This document shows positions 9,737-17,813 of a DNA stretch of 64,000 bases, one piece after another. The DNA is from Rahnella variigena (GTDB lineage Bacteria > Pseudomonadota > Gammaproteobacteria > Enterobacterales > Enterobacteriaceae): assembly GCF_003610915.1 (NCBI RefSeq), contig NZ_NSDJ01000001.1:1364001-1428000 (forward strand), written 5' to 3'. The translations under genes were made by a program, and so were the position numbers. How positions within the stretch are numbered: position 1 is the stretch's first letter; each line of letters begins with the position of its first letter. Under the pieces are notes generated by a model. That model searched no databases and was not told the origin of the DNA. It worked only from the letters and a program-made list of their open reading frames with translations.

Positions 9737-9949
9737 CGGTTCAAAGCTGACTGAAACTGTGATTTACCGCGTCTGCGTCATGCGGGGCAGACGATTGTGA
9801 TCGTTGCCGCAGATCTGCATCACGGCAGGGGGAATCTTTAAAATATGACCATTTATGACGTTTTTAACGCTGCGGTTTGAAGGTAAGAAAGCGGGGCACA
9901 AGGTAGGGTTGTTTCCCGAAACACAATGATTTTGAACCGGAGGCGATAA

Positions 9950-10777
9950 ATGACGTTACTGAGAGGTGATGATTATTTTGCGGCACCTGAATTGACCGTG
10001 ACGGTTGAGCGGCGGCTTCCGCAAGACGTATTCCCGGAGCACTACCATGATTTCCACGAGATTATGCTGGTGGAAAGCGGATCGGGTGTGCACATTTTTA
10101 ATGACAATCCCTACACTCTGACCGCCGGTACGGTCTGTTTTGTCCGTGCCAGCGATCACCATCTTTTTGAAAATGTTGATAATCTTCGTCTGACCAATGT
10201 GTTGTTCCGTTCACCGAAAGCGTTCCGTTTTATTCAGGACGTCGGTCATTTTTTGCCGCAGGAACATCATTATCAGTCGCAGATCCACTGGCAGCTCAGC
10301 CCGTGCGTGCTGCAACAGGTACTGAACTGCATTACTCAGCTTGAAGCATTACCCGACAGCGTTGAAATGGAACACATCGCCACGCGCGAAAGTCTGTTTT
10401 TACAACTGCTGATTTTGCTTTATCAGGATTGTTTCCAGCCACAATTGCGAGATACCTCGGAAAACCGGGTCAATCAGCTTTTGCAATGGCTCCAGTCACA
10501 TTACAGTGAGGATGTTAACTGGACTGAAGCCGCGGAACGTTTTTCGCTGGCACTGCGAACCCTGCACCGGCAGATGAAGCATTACACGGGCATGACACCG
10601 CAGCGTTATCTCAACCGGCTGCGTTTACTCGAAGCGCGCCGTCGTTTACATCATAGCGATCAAAGTATTACCGATATCGCTTATGCCTGCGGGTTCAGTG
10701 ACAGTAACCACTTCTCGACACAATTCCGTCGGGAGTTTTCGGTGTCGCCAAAACTCATGCGTGATCAGATGCGTTAA
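9950..10777 (+). CDS. rhaS: L-rhamnose-responsive AraC-type activator RhaS
   Basis: A 275-aa AraC/XylS activator (E. coli 278). It binds rhamnose through an N-terminal cupin (HYHDFHEIMLVESGSGVHIFND, residues about 30-55) and DNA through two C-terminal helix-turn-helices. The first lies around WTEAAERFSLALRTLHRQMK; the second is ITDIAYACGFSDSNHFSTQF. It activates rhaBAD and rhaT. GGAGG lies upstream of ATG 9950. The gene is divergent from rhaB and 81 bp before rhaR, as in E. coli. Confidence 0.94.
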   Translation: MTLLRGDDYFAAPELTVTVERRLPQDVFPEHYHDFHEIMLVESGSGVHIFNDNPYTLTAGTVCFVRASDHHLFENVDNLRLTNVLFRSPKAFRFIQDVGHFLPQEHHYQSQIHWQLSPCVLQQVLNCITQLEALPDSVEMEHIATRESLFLQLLILLYQDCFQPQLRDTSENRVNQLLQWLQSHYSEDVNWTEAAERFSLALRTLHRQMKHYTGMTPQRYLNRLRLLEARRRLHHSDQSITDIAYACGFSDSNHFSTQFRREFSVSPKLMRDQMR

Positions 10778-10858
10778 ACGGCACCTCTCGCAGTTTCGGG
10801 AATGTTTATCTGAACTGCCTCGTTTATATTGTCGTCAAACGGGTTTGAGATTGTCGCT

Positions 10859-11731
10859 ATGTCGCTAAGACTTTTTAAAAATGACTTCTTTCTGACGGGA
10901 ATAAATTCGGTTGTGGTGGCGGAACGTCATCCGCAGGCGGATTTCCCCAGTCACGATCATGATTTTGACGAGCTGGTGATTGTCTGGCGTGGCAACGGCC
11001 TGCATATCTGGAACGATATCCCTTATCCCATCACTTGCGGTGACCTGTTTTATATTAGTTCGCGGGATCGCCACAGTTACGAATCGGTCAACGAGCTGGC
11101 GCTGGATAACGTGCTCTTTTGCCGTGAGCGCTTCGGCCTGGCGGCAGACTGGTCGCAATTATTGCCCGATGAGAATGTCAGTCAGGAGCAACGCTACTGG
11201 CGGCTGAGTACGCTTGGAATGTCAGTTTTACGCGATAAAGTGGAAGAATTGGCAAAAGAATGTATGAAGTCGGAGCCGCTTTCCGTGCAACTGAGTGAAG
11301 CGTTACTGATGCAACTGGCGCTGTTATTACTGCGTTTTCGCCAGCGTCCAGACAGCGGGGCATTACCCGATGCACATCAGCTGGATTTATTGCTGATGGC
11401 GCTGCGAGCAAACATCGCTGAATCATTCCATCTGGAGACGTTCTGCCAGCAGCATGCGCTGAATCCTCGTGCTTTACGCTCGTTGTTCAAGCAGCATACC
11501 GGTATGAATGTGAGTCATTATTTGCGTCAGCTGAGGCTTTGCCGGGCAATGAGTCTGTTGCGCTATGGCAGCATGACGATCAGTGATGTGGCGGCAGAAT
11601 GCGGTTTCGATGACAGTAATTATTTCTCGGTGGTCTTCAGTCGCGCCTGTGGAGTATCACCCCGTGATTACCGGCAGCGTTTTATCGGGCAGGGTGGGAA
11701 GATATCTTTGTCACTGATGACGGCAGAATAA
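10859..11731 (+). CDS. rhaR: L-rhamnose-responsive AraC-type activator RhaR
   Basis: A 290-aa paralogue of RhaS (E. coli RhaR about 282-312 depending on start). It has the cupin HDHDFDELVIVWRGNGLHIWND and a C-terminal AraC domain ending MTISDVAAECGFDDSNYFSVVF. RhaR senses rhamnose and activates rhaSR, completing the cascade RhaR to RhaS to catabolic genes. ATG 10859 opens with SLRLFKNDFFLTG, which corresponds to LKLLKDDFFAS of E. coli; an upstream in-frame TTG at 10829 is less likely. It converges with rhaT, 46 bp away. Confidence 0.93.
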   Translation: MSLRLFKNDFFLTGINSVVVAERHPQADFPSHDHDFDELVIVWRGNGLHIWNDIPYPITCGDLFYISSRDRHSYESVNELALDNVLFCRERFGLAADWSQLLPDENVSQEQRYWRLSTLGMSVLRDKVEELAKECMKSEPLSVQLSEALLMQLALLLLRFRQRPDSGALPDAHQLDLLLMALRANIAESFHLETFCQQHALNPRALRSLFKQHTGMNVSHYLRQLRLCRAMSLLRYGSMTISDVAAECGFDDSNYFSVVFSRACGVSPRDYRQRFIGQGGKISLSLMTAE

Positions 11732-11777
11732 TTTCTGCCGTCTTTTAATGAGTGGTCTTTTGAAGTGTGTAGTGGAT

Positions 11778-12812
11778 TTACAATGCCATTCCCAGACCGA
11801 CGATATTCGCAGCCAGAATAATCACCAGCGCGCCGATACACAAAACGCGCACCGGTTTTTTCCCGACACCAAGCCATTCTTTCAGCACCAGACCCACGAT
11901 GCCGCCGCACAGTACGTAGAAGCTCATGTGCAACATCCAGCTCATATAATCATATTCTGCCGGAATGCTGGCATGACCCCAGGCGTAGAAGAAGAATTGC
12001 AGATACCACATCACGCCGCCGATAATGGAAAAAATGGCATTGGTGAGCAGCAGGGATTTCGCCACAGACATATCGGCCCGGAACGAAATGGTTTTGCGGG
12101 TTGCCAGGCGGACGAAGCAGAAGCCCAGGTTCACGATGGCGCCGCCTCCCATGATCACGACGTAACTTGGCAGCGCGACATACAGCGGGTCAATGCCCAA
12201 TGCGCGTGCGGCCTCATGCATCGGAACTGCGGCACTCATGGCGAAAGACATACCGGCGGAGAAAATCCCGCACATCACCGCCAGAATCAGCCCTTTTCGC
12301 AGATTGAACTCTTCGGCTTTAATGCCCAGTGCTTTTTCTTTCAGGAAGCCTGCATAGCTGACAATAGCTACGCCGATGACCGCAACAAATACACCGAGCA
12401 GCGTAAGCTGGCCGCCGGTTGTGCCGAACAGCATGCCGATTTTACCCTGAAGAATGGGGGTCATCAGCGTACCGATAATCAAGGTGATGCCGATGGCGAT
12501 GCCGATCCCCATAGACATGCCAAGATAGCGCATGGTCAGGCCGTAGTTGATATTGCCGATGCCCCACATCGCGCCAAAAAGGAAAATGGGCAGCAGGGTT
12601 GCGAAGGTGAATGATCCGTAATAGGCCCAAAAATCAGGCAGCAGGACGTAGCTGACTGCCCACGGCAGGATGATCCAGGAAAAGAAGCCGCCCAGCGACC
12701 ACATGGTTTCCCATGACCAATGTTTTACTTGTTTGAATGGCGCATAGAAGCAAGCTGCGCTGGCCGCTCCTATCAGATGCCAGATAATCCCTAAAGCTAT
12801 CGAACTGTTCAT
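11778..12812 (-). CDS. rhaT: L-rhamnose-proton symporter
   Basis: A 344-aa inner-membrane permease (E. coli 344) that imports L-rhamnose with a proton. About ten hydrophobic segments run through the protein, with the family marks [20 protein letters not shown] at the N-terminus, [18 protein letters not shown], and [20 protein letters not shown]. It is transcribed on its own from the predicted RhaS-dependent promoter at 12914-12989, on the far side of rhaR from the catabolic genes. Confidence 0.95.
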   Translation of the reverse strand: MNSSIALGIIWHLIGAASAACFYAPFKQVKHWSWETMWSLGGFFSWIILPWAVSYVLLPDFWAYYGSFTFATLLPIFLFGAMWGIGNINYGLTMRYLGMSMGIGIAIGITLIIGTLMTPILQGKIGMLFGTTGGQLTLLGVFVAVIGVAIVSYAGFLKEKALGIKAEEFNLRKGLILAVMCGIFSAGMSFAMSAAVPMHEAARALGIDPLYVALPSYVVIMGGGAIVNLGFCFVRLATRKTISFRADMSVAKSLLLTNAIFSIIGGVMWYLQFFFYAWGHASIPAEYDYMSWMLHMSFYVLCGGIVGLVLKEWLGVGKKPVRVLCIGALVIILAANIVGLGMAL

Positions 12813-12913
12813 ACACCGGACCTTTTTATGTAGAGAAACGTACTGGTGAAGAGATAAGTAATAATTGCCGCGCCTTACTGTTCCGTCAGAAGTCAGGGCT
12901 GCGGCTGGACGGT

Positions 12914-12919
12914 AGTGTA
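12914..12919 (-). promoter_or_regulatory. Probable -10 box of the rhaT promoter
   Basis: TACACT on the minus strand, 20 bp from the edge of the RhaS dyad, exactly as at rhaBAD. The -35 position reads AGGTCG and overlaps the dyad by four bases. Confidence 0.65.
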
Positions 12920-12938
12920 AGAAGTGTCCGGCAGAGCG

Positions 12939-12989
12939 ACCTTCCGGTCAGTGCCACAGGAAAATGAGTGCTGGCACTCGCCGGAAGGT
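12939..12989. promoter_or_regulatory. Predicted RhaS operator of rhaT
   Basis: Two inverted 18-bp half-sites, ACCTTCCGGTCAGTGCCA (12939-12956) and the complement of ACCTTCCGGCGAGTGCCA (12972-12989), are identical at 16 of 18 positions and separated by 15 bp. This is the better conserved of the two rha dyads and shares its length, spacing and promoter distance with the one before rhaB. Confidence 0.8.
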
Positions 12990-13082
12990 CAGGGTGAGTC
13001 AGTTCACAGATTAAGAAATGGAGAAAATAATGGTGTTAAAACAACAGAGTAGCGTGTTTTTTTGACGCAGGGAATGAGAAGA

Positions 13083-13226
13083 ATGAGCGCAACCGGCAGG
13101 TCGTTCAGTACATTGGAAAGATGGTCTTTAGGATTATCTTTATCGGGGTTATTAAAGCAGGGGGGAACGATGAAAATGGATTATTTAAGCAGATTGATGA
13201 AATCGAAAAGTAACATTGTTCAGTAA
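13083..13226 (+). CDS. Possible small protein, 47 codons, next to the rhaT operator
   Basis: The frame ATG 13083 to TAA 13226 encodes a basic 47-aa peptide beginning MSATGRSFSTLERWSLGL and ending KSKSNIVQ. AGGGA stands eight bases before the ATG. A second possible start (13170) inside the frame has its own G-rich Shine-Dalgarno-like stretch. A 14-bp perfect hairpin follows 27 bp later. I do not recognise the sequence, there is no signal peptide or clear membrane span, and the coding call rests only on the start signal and context. It may well be chance within the 600-bp gap between rhaT and the GGDEF gene; the rest of that gap shows only the rhaT operator and the hairpin. Confidence 0.25.
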   Translation: MSATGRSFSTLERWSLGLSLSGLLKQGGTMKMDYLSRLMKSKSNIVQ

Positions 13227-13252
13227 CATTCGACATGATAAATAAGCTGTTT

Positions 13253-13288
13253 AGCTTTTAGCCAGAATCGTTAATCTGGCTAAAAGCT
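13253..13288. repeat. Perfect 14-bp inverted repeat (hairpin)
   Basis: AGCTTTTAGCCAGA (13253-13266) and its exact complement (13275-13288) flank an 8-base loop. No T-run follows on either strand, so it is not a canonical terminator. It lies between the possible small ORF and the converging diguanylate cyclase gene. Confidence 0.75.
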
Positions 13289-13410
13289 GAATGATTATGC
13301 AAAAGAAATGAATGTCCGGCCTTTAATAAAGACTATCTGTCCACTTAAAATATGTCACAGGAAAATAAAAACAATAAACACGCTGTTATCATTGTTACTT
13401 TCAAACACCA

Positions 13411-14502
13411 TCAGGCCATTCTTTCTTCAATGGATGCCTCAACGGTTTCCTCTTCCCACGCATAAAATATTTTATTGCGGCCGCTATTTTTTGCGTTATA
13501 GAGAGAGGTATCTGCTTTACCTAAAGCCTGAATAAAGTCGCCTTCCTCCAGCGCAGCCAGCCCGGCACTTACTGTGACGTGGGTCGATACCTGCGCATTA
13601 AACAAATGCGGGATATTCAACCCGAGGACTTTATTCTGGATACGTTCGGCCATGCGAACTGCATGTTCCTGTTTTACATTGGACATCAGCACCAGAAATT
13701 CTTCTCCACCGTAGCGCACTACTACGTCGCGCGAGCGCACGGCATCACGGATGGCAGCAGACACGCGCACCAGCGCCTGGTCGCCCATCGTATGGCCATA
13801 GTTGTCGTTGTAGGCTTTGAAGTGATCGATATCCAGCAGCATGACGTAGTGGCCGGAGGCCTGATTAAACAGGGTTTCCAGTTTGTTTTGCAGTCCGCGC
13901 CGGTTGTACAGGCCAGTGAGCGGATCCAGCATACTCAGGTCGCTGAATTTCTCCCGCTCGCTGTAAAGATTGGATAGCATTCTGCGTGTAAATTCATCGC
14001 TGCGTTTTAACATCAGATGATGCAACCACAGGCCTATCAGCGGCAGGGAAACGGTAAATAAGATACGCCCGATATGTTGAAAATCGTCGAGAAAGATGAC
14101 GCAAATAGTCGAAGGTACTGCGTGGAGGCAAAAAGCCAGAAAATTATCTGATAAAGCGATAGCACTGATAAAGAATATACTGAGCAAACTGACCAGCAGA
14201 TAATTTTTATCTGTCTGACTAATTTCAGCAAAACGAAATGCAATTTGCCATCCCCATAACAGCCCGACGATGACAGAACACATATTCAGATGCGCAGAAT
14301 AATTTTTCTTACTGAAAAATGAAAATATTAATCCTGCTCCGCAGAGAACAAAAATCAGTACCAGCGGAAAAGGCATTGAGGATGCGCCTTCTGGCGGAGA
14401 AACCATAGAAAATAGCGCAGTGGCACTATTTAAAAAAAAGAATAGCAACATCGCCAGCCGATGTTTGCTTTTCAGCAGCTCATCATAGGAATGAGATATC
14501 AT
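13411..14502 (-). CDS. Membrane-bound diguanylate cyclase (GGDEF)
   Basis: A 363-aa protein with five or six N-terminal hydrophobic segments (about residues 15-160) and a C-terminal GGDEF domain. The domain opens with DPLTGLYNRRGL and has the metal/substrate site LLDIDHFKAYNDNYGH and the active motif RYGGEEF. RSRD lies five residues before GGEEF, the RxxD inhibitory site for feedback by c-di-GMP. It should make c-di-GMP from two GTP and so affect motility and biofilm. I favour ATG 14502 (MISHSYDELLKSKHR) although the frame runs upstream to a TTG at 14622; neither has a strong Shine-Dalgarno. The N-terminal sensor is not one I can name. Confidence 0.85.
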   Translation of the reverse strand: MISHSYDELLKSKHRLAMLLFFFLNSATALFSMVSPPEGASSMPFPLVLIFVLCGAGLIFSFFSKKNYSAHLNMCSVIVGLLWGWQIAFRFAEISQTDKNYLLVSLLSIFFISAIALSDNFLAFCLHAVPSTICVIFLDDFQHIGRILFTVSLPLIGLWLHHLMLKRSDEFTRRMLSNLYSEREKFSDLSMLDPLTGLYNRRGLQNKLETLFNQASGHYVMLLDIDHFKAYNDNYGHTMGDQALVRVSAAIRDAVRSRDVVVRYGGEEFLVLMSNVKQEHAVRMAERIQNKVLGLNIPHLFNAQVSTHVTVSAGLAALEEGDFIQALGKADTSLYNAKNSGRNKIFYAWEEETVEASIEERMA

Positions 14503-14767
14503 CAAATTTACTCTATTTAGCGTGTGGTGGTCTGAATAGATAAAGTGTTTTATCGCCTTATACCGCGGGTGTATTCCGTGTAAACAGGCTAATAGTTCAA
14601 ATGGGTAATTATTAGAATTCAATAAATGTCGTTATTAGTGTCACTATTTTATAGGGCTGCATGGCTAATTTGTTTTACGGCTTCAAAATTAGCACTTTTG
14701 TCGACAGGTGTCACCCTAACGGAGGGTACCGCTGCAAATAGGTGGTAAATGAGAAAAAATCCTATAT

Positions 14768-14786
14768 GATATTGGTTCTCATTATC
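14768..14786. promoter_or_regulatory. Fur-box-like site before yjjZ
   Basis: GATATTGGTTCTCATTATC matches the 19-bp Fur consensus GATAATGATAATCATTATC at 15 positions. It overlaps a TATGAT (14765-14770) that would serve as -10 box, and ends 18 bp before the chosen yjjZ start. Iron-dependent repression is therefore likely; E. coli yjjZ is reported as part of the Fur regulon. Confidence 0.6.
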
Positions 14787-14804
14787 AGCGTTTGGAGCAG
14801 GGTT

Positions 14805-15086
14805 ATGATACCGGCGATTGTCATAGCATGTGGGATCTGGGCGGTTGTCTGGATACTGGGTAAGCGTCTCACCAGTGGCTGGGGGGTGTTGCTCCCCTGT
14901 GCGCTGATGCCTTTGCTGGCGCTGACGCATATGACGCTCGACCAGCTACGGATGCTGGTGGTAGTCGCAATGCTGGCGACGCTGGTCATGTTGTTTCATC
15001 GCACGTTACGTCACTATATGCTGTTGCCGTCATTTATGGCGCTGGCAGGTGGACTGGCTGCGGTCACGCTGAATTTTAGTCTATAG
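14805..15086 (+). CDS. yjjZ: Small membrane protein YjjZ (DUF1435)
   Basis: A 93-aa protein with three or four hydrophobic segments. The central stretch TSGWGVLLP and the conserved LRHYMLLPS point to the DUF1435 family. ATG 14805 is preceded by GGAG at good distance; in-frame GTG 14742 and ATG 14766 upstream would place the Fur-box-like site inside the coding region, so I reject them. The gene sits directly before the tRNA-Leu array, as yjjZ sits before leuVPQ in E. coli; fhuF, its E. coli neighbour, is absent here. The function is unknown; likely iron-regulated and in the inner membrane. Confidence 0.72.
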   Translation: MIPAIVIACGIWAVVWILGKRLTSGWGVLLPCALMPLLALTHMTLDQLRMLVVVAMLATLVMLFHRTLRHYMLLPSFMALAGGLAAVTLNFSL

Positions 15087-15219
15087 TGATAAGTGATTGT
15101 TACAGAAAAGGAATCAAAAGAGATGAAAAACAGGAAGCACAGTAAAGCCGCAGGGATTTTTTATTTTCTGAAAGCGAGAGAGTTGATGCAGGAAGGAAAA
15201 GCCGGAGAACAGAATCATG

Positions 15220-15306
15220 TGGTGCGAAGAGAGGGACTTGAACCCTCACGTCCGTAAGAACACTAACACCTGAAGCTAGCGCGTCTACCAATTCCGCCAC
15301 CTTCGC
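15220..15306 (-). tRNA. tRNA-Leu (anticodon CAG), copy 1 (promoter-distal)
   Basis: An 87-nt gene with encoded CCA, a long class II variable arm, and anticodon loop TTCAGGT. The acceptor stem begins GCGAAGG. Position 5 pairs as A-U with position 68 and the 7-66 pair is a G-U wobble. It differs from copies 2 and 3 in the variable arm (one base longer) and the acceptor and T stems. Confidence 0.95.
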
Positions 15307-15351
15307 ACAGATGATTTCTGCTTACTGCTGATTTGATTTATATCACCGGAG

Positions 15352-15437
15352 TGGTGCGAAGGGAGGGACTCGAACCCTCACATCCGAAGGACACTAACAC
15401 CTGAAGCTAGCGCGTCTACCAATTCCGCCACCATCGC
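15352..15437 (-). tRNA. tRNA-Leu (anticodon CAG), copy 2
   Basis: An 86-nt class II tRNA with CCA and anticodon loop TTCAGGT. The acceptor strands are GCGATGG and CCTTCGC, so position 5-68 is a U-U mismatch. It is nearly identical to copy 3 and separated from its neighbours by 36-45 bp spacers, implying one precursor transcript. Confidence 0.95.
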
Positions 15438-15473
15438 GTACCGTGCCGTGCAATATAAATCTTGTGGTTGTTT

Positions 15474-15559
15474 TGGTGCGAAGGGAGGGACTCGAACCCT
15501 CACATCCAAAGGACACTAACACCTGAAGCTAGCGCGTCTACCAATTCCGCCACCATCGC
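15474..15559 (-). tRNA. tRNA-Leu (anticodon CAG), copy 3 (promoter-proximal)
   Basis: An 86-nt class II tRNA with CCA and anticodon CAG. It carries the same 5-68 U-U mismatch as copy 2 and differs from it in one base of the variable arm. It is the first gene after the stringent-type promoter at 15629-15656. Confidence 0.95.
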
Positions 15560-15628
15560 TTCCAATTGATTACTGTGTTGATGCATTCATCGGAATGTCA
15601 TCAGCAAGTAACACAACCACGGGGGCGA

Positions 15629-15656
15629 ATTCTAGAGATTTTCCCACAGGCGTCAA
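15629..15656 (-). promoter_or_regulatory. Promoter of the tRNA-Leu array
   Basis: On the minus strand, TTGACG (15651-15656), a 16-bp spacer and TAGAAT (15629-15634), followed at once by the GC-rich discriminator TCGCCCCCGTGG. Such a discriminator is typical of stable RNA promoters under ppGpp control. Confidence 0.75.
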
Positions 15657-15752
15657 TAGTTATTTCCCCCATTTCGGACGTTTGATGTAAAAAACAGCAT
15701 ATTCACCGTGAATGGTTCAGTGTGCCAGAGAGTCCTCAGGTTAATCGATGGT

Positions 15753-16691
15753 TTAATCAACGATTTTTCCCGGAATGGCTTTCTGATTGTCCGGTTGAAC
15801 GGGGCTGGAAAACAGCGTGATCAGCCAGTCAAGCAGCACACGGATCCTTGGCGCAAGAAAACGGCCGGGCGGGTACATGATGTATAACGGCATCGGCGGT
15901 GGAAGATGCTGATGTAATACTTCCACCAGTTCGCCCTTTTCCAGTTCCTGCGCCATCGCCAGTTCTGAAGCCTGTATCAGTCCGAAACCGGCTTTTGCGG
16001 CGGCGACATAAGCGTCAGCACCACTGACGGTCAGTTTGCTGAGTAATTGTCGCTTTTCAACCTTTCCGTCAGTCATGAAATCCAGATGCGAATCAGCCCG
16101 CTGATGGGCAAAAAAGTAGCCGACAGCCTGATGTCCGGCGAGATCTTCCGGCGTTTCTGGTGTACCGAATTTCGCTAAATACGCAGGTGAGGCGCAGGTG
16201 ATTTGTTTCAAATCCGCCAGATGGCGCGACTGCAAATTGTCATCTTCTGAAGGCCAGGCGCGCACCACACAATCCACACCCTGATCGAGCAGATTGATGG
16301 CGTTATCATTGGCGCTGACGCTCAGGGTAATTTGCGGATAGCGCTGGTAAAACGCCGGTAACGCGGGGATTACCATCACGCGTGCCAGAGAATGCGGCAT
16401 ATCGATGCGGACAATGCCTGCGGGCTGATTTTTGTGATGTGCAAACAGGGCGTCGGATTCTTCCAGCGCCGAGATCAGTTGCAGACAGCGCTGGTAGTAA
16501 ATTTTGCCTTCGTCGGTGATTTTCACCTGCCGCGTGGTGCGTAAAAACAGGCGAACCCCGAGCTTCTGTTCCAGCCGTTTAAGGGTCGTGCTGACTGTCG
16601 CCCGTGGCAGATTCAGGTCTTCCGCTGCACGGCTAAAACTTTCCAGTTCGGCAATACGGATAAAAATTTTCATCGCCAGAATTTGGTCCAT
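15753..16691 (-). CDS. LysR-family transcriptional regulator, divergent from an aldo/keto reductase
   Basis: A 312-aa LysR-type regulator. The N-terminal winged helix-turn-helix is FIRIAELESFSRAAEDLNLPRATVSTTLKRLEQKLGVRLF, in the CrgA/YafC-like subgroup with the TTRQVKITDEG signature. The substrate-binding domain fills the rest. Start 16691 is preceded by GGGAAAG and gives the usual N-terminus MDQILAMKIF; the frame is open 29 codons further upstream without homology. The divergent aldo/keto reductase gene starts 125 bp away and is the probable target. The ligand is unknown. The pair interrupts the E. coli-like order between the tRNA-Leu array and rsmC. Confidence 0.9.
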   Translation of the reverse strand: MDQILAMKIFIRIAELESFSRAAEDLNLPRATVSTTLKRLEQKLGVRLFLRTTRQVKITDEGKIYYQRCLQLISALEESDALFAHHKNQPAGIVRIDMPHSLARVMVIPALPAFYQRYPQITLSVSANDNAINLLDQGVDCVVRAWPSEDDNLQSRHLADLKQITCASPAYLAKFGTPETPEDLAGHQAVGYFFAHQRADSHLDFMTDGKVEKRQLLSKLTVSGADAYVAAAKAGFGLIQASELAMAQELEKGELVEVLHQHLPPPMPLYIMYPPGRFLAPRIRVLLDWLITLFSSPVQPDNQKAIPGKIVD

Positions 16692-16816
16692 CACTTTCCC
16701 GCTGATTGTTTGCGATTTATGAACAGTGTTGCACGTTTTCGCTGATTTATCTTTCCTGACATAACAACCACACTTCACTTCGTTACTTCCCTCTTAGAGT
16801 CAAAAAGGAAAATCCG

Positions 16817-17809
16817 ATGAAACAACGTCAGTTGGGTAAAAACGGTCCGATGGTATCTGCACTGGGACTGGGTTGCATGGGCATGAGCGATTTCTATACC
16901 ACGGGTCTGGATGATAAAGAATCGATGGCAACGCTGGAGCGTGCGCTCGAAATGGGCGTCACGATGTTTGATACCGCCGATGTTTACGGGCCGTATACCA
17001 ATGAAGAACTGCTCGGGCGCTTTCTGAAAGGGCGTCGCAATCAGGTCTTCTTAGCCACCAAATTCGGTATTGTACGCGACCCGGCTAACCCGCAGGCGCG
17101 CGGGACCAACGGTCACCCTGATTATGTCCGCAAGTCGGTAGAGGGTAGCCTGAAGCGTCTGGGCACCGAGGTTATCGACCTTTATTATCAACACCGTCCG
17201 GATCACAACGTGCCGGTTGAAGACACCATGGGCGCGCTGTCCGATCTGGTGCGTGAAGGGAAGATCCGTTATATCGGGCTGAGCGAAGTGCCGGTGAGTA
17301 TTCTGGAAAGGGCGCATAAAGTTCATCCGGTCACCGCGTTGCAGACAGAATATTCACTCTGGTCGCGGGATGTGGAAGCCGATATTTTACCGGCGTGTGA
17401 ACGCCTTGGGATCGGTTTTGTGCCTTACAGCCCGCTGGGTCGTGGGTTCCTGACCGGACAAATCCGTTCAGTGGATGATCTGGATGCAGATGATTACCGT
17501 CGTGAAAGTCCGCGTTTTCAGGGCGAAAACTTCGCGAAGAATCTGCAACTGGCGGAAAAAATCGGGGAACTGGCGCAGGAAAAAGGCGTGAAACCGTCGC
17601 AGCTGGCGCTGGCATGGGTACTTTCACGTGGCGACAACATGGTGCCGATCCCTGGCACCAAGCGTCGTCATTATCTTGAGGAAAACATCGCCGCGCTTGA
17701 TGTCTCCCTGAGTGAAGCCGAAATCGCGGCGATCGAAGCAGTGTTTCCTTTCCGCGTGGCAGCGGGTGACCGCTACAACGCAGAAATGATGCGTATCCTC
17801 AGCGTCTGA
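16817..17809 (+). CDS. Aldo/keto reductase
   Basis: A 330-aa NADPH-dependent oxidoreductase of the AKR TIM-barrel family (AKR13/YakC-like by its N-terminus [21 protein letters not shown]). The catalytic tetrad is visible as Asp52, Tyr57 (FDTADVYG), Lys82 (FLATKFG) and His126 (YYQHRPD). The C-terminal cofactor stretch is [16 protein letters not shown]. It should reduce aldehydes or ketones in the cytoplasm; the physiological substrate cannot be read from sequence. AAGGA lies before ATG 16817. The adjacent divergent LysR gene probably regulates it. Confidence 0.9.
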   Translation: MKQRQLGKNGPMVSALGLGCMGMSDFYTTGLDDKESMATLERALEMGVTMFDTADVYGPYTNEELLGRFLKGRRNQVFLATKFGIVRDPANPQARGTNGHPDYVRKSVEGSLKRLGTEVIDLYYQHRPDHNVPVEDTMGALSDLVREGKIRYIGLSEVPVSILERAHKVHPVTALQTEYSLWSRDVEADILPACERLGIGFVPYSPLGRGFLTGQIRSVDDLDADDYRRESPRFQGENFAKNLQLAEKIGELAQEKGVKPSQLALAWVLSRGDNMVPIPGTKRRHYLEENIAALDVSLSEAEIAAIEAVFPFRVAAGDRYNAEMMRILSV

Positions 17810-17813
17810 CTGA

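Noticed and set aside
9771..9792. Inverted repeat GTCTGC/GCAGAC in the rhaB-rhaS gap as RhaR operator
   Set aside because: The arms are too short and do not resemble the 17-bp half-sites expected for RhaR.
15220..15559. tRNA-Leu array as an integration site for a mobile element
   Set aside because: No integrase gene and no displaced tRNA 3' end repeat was found nearby.
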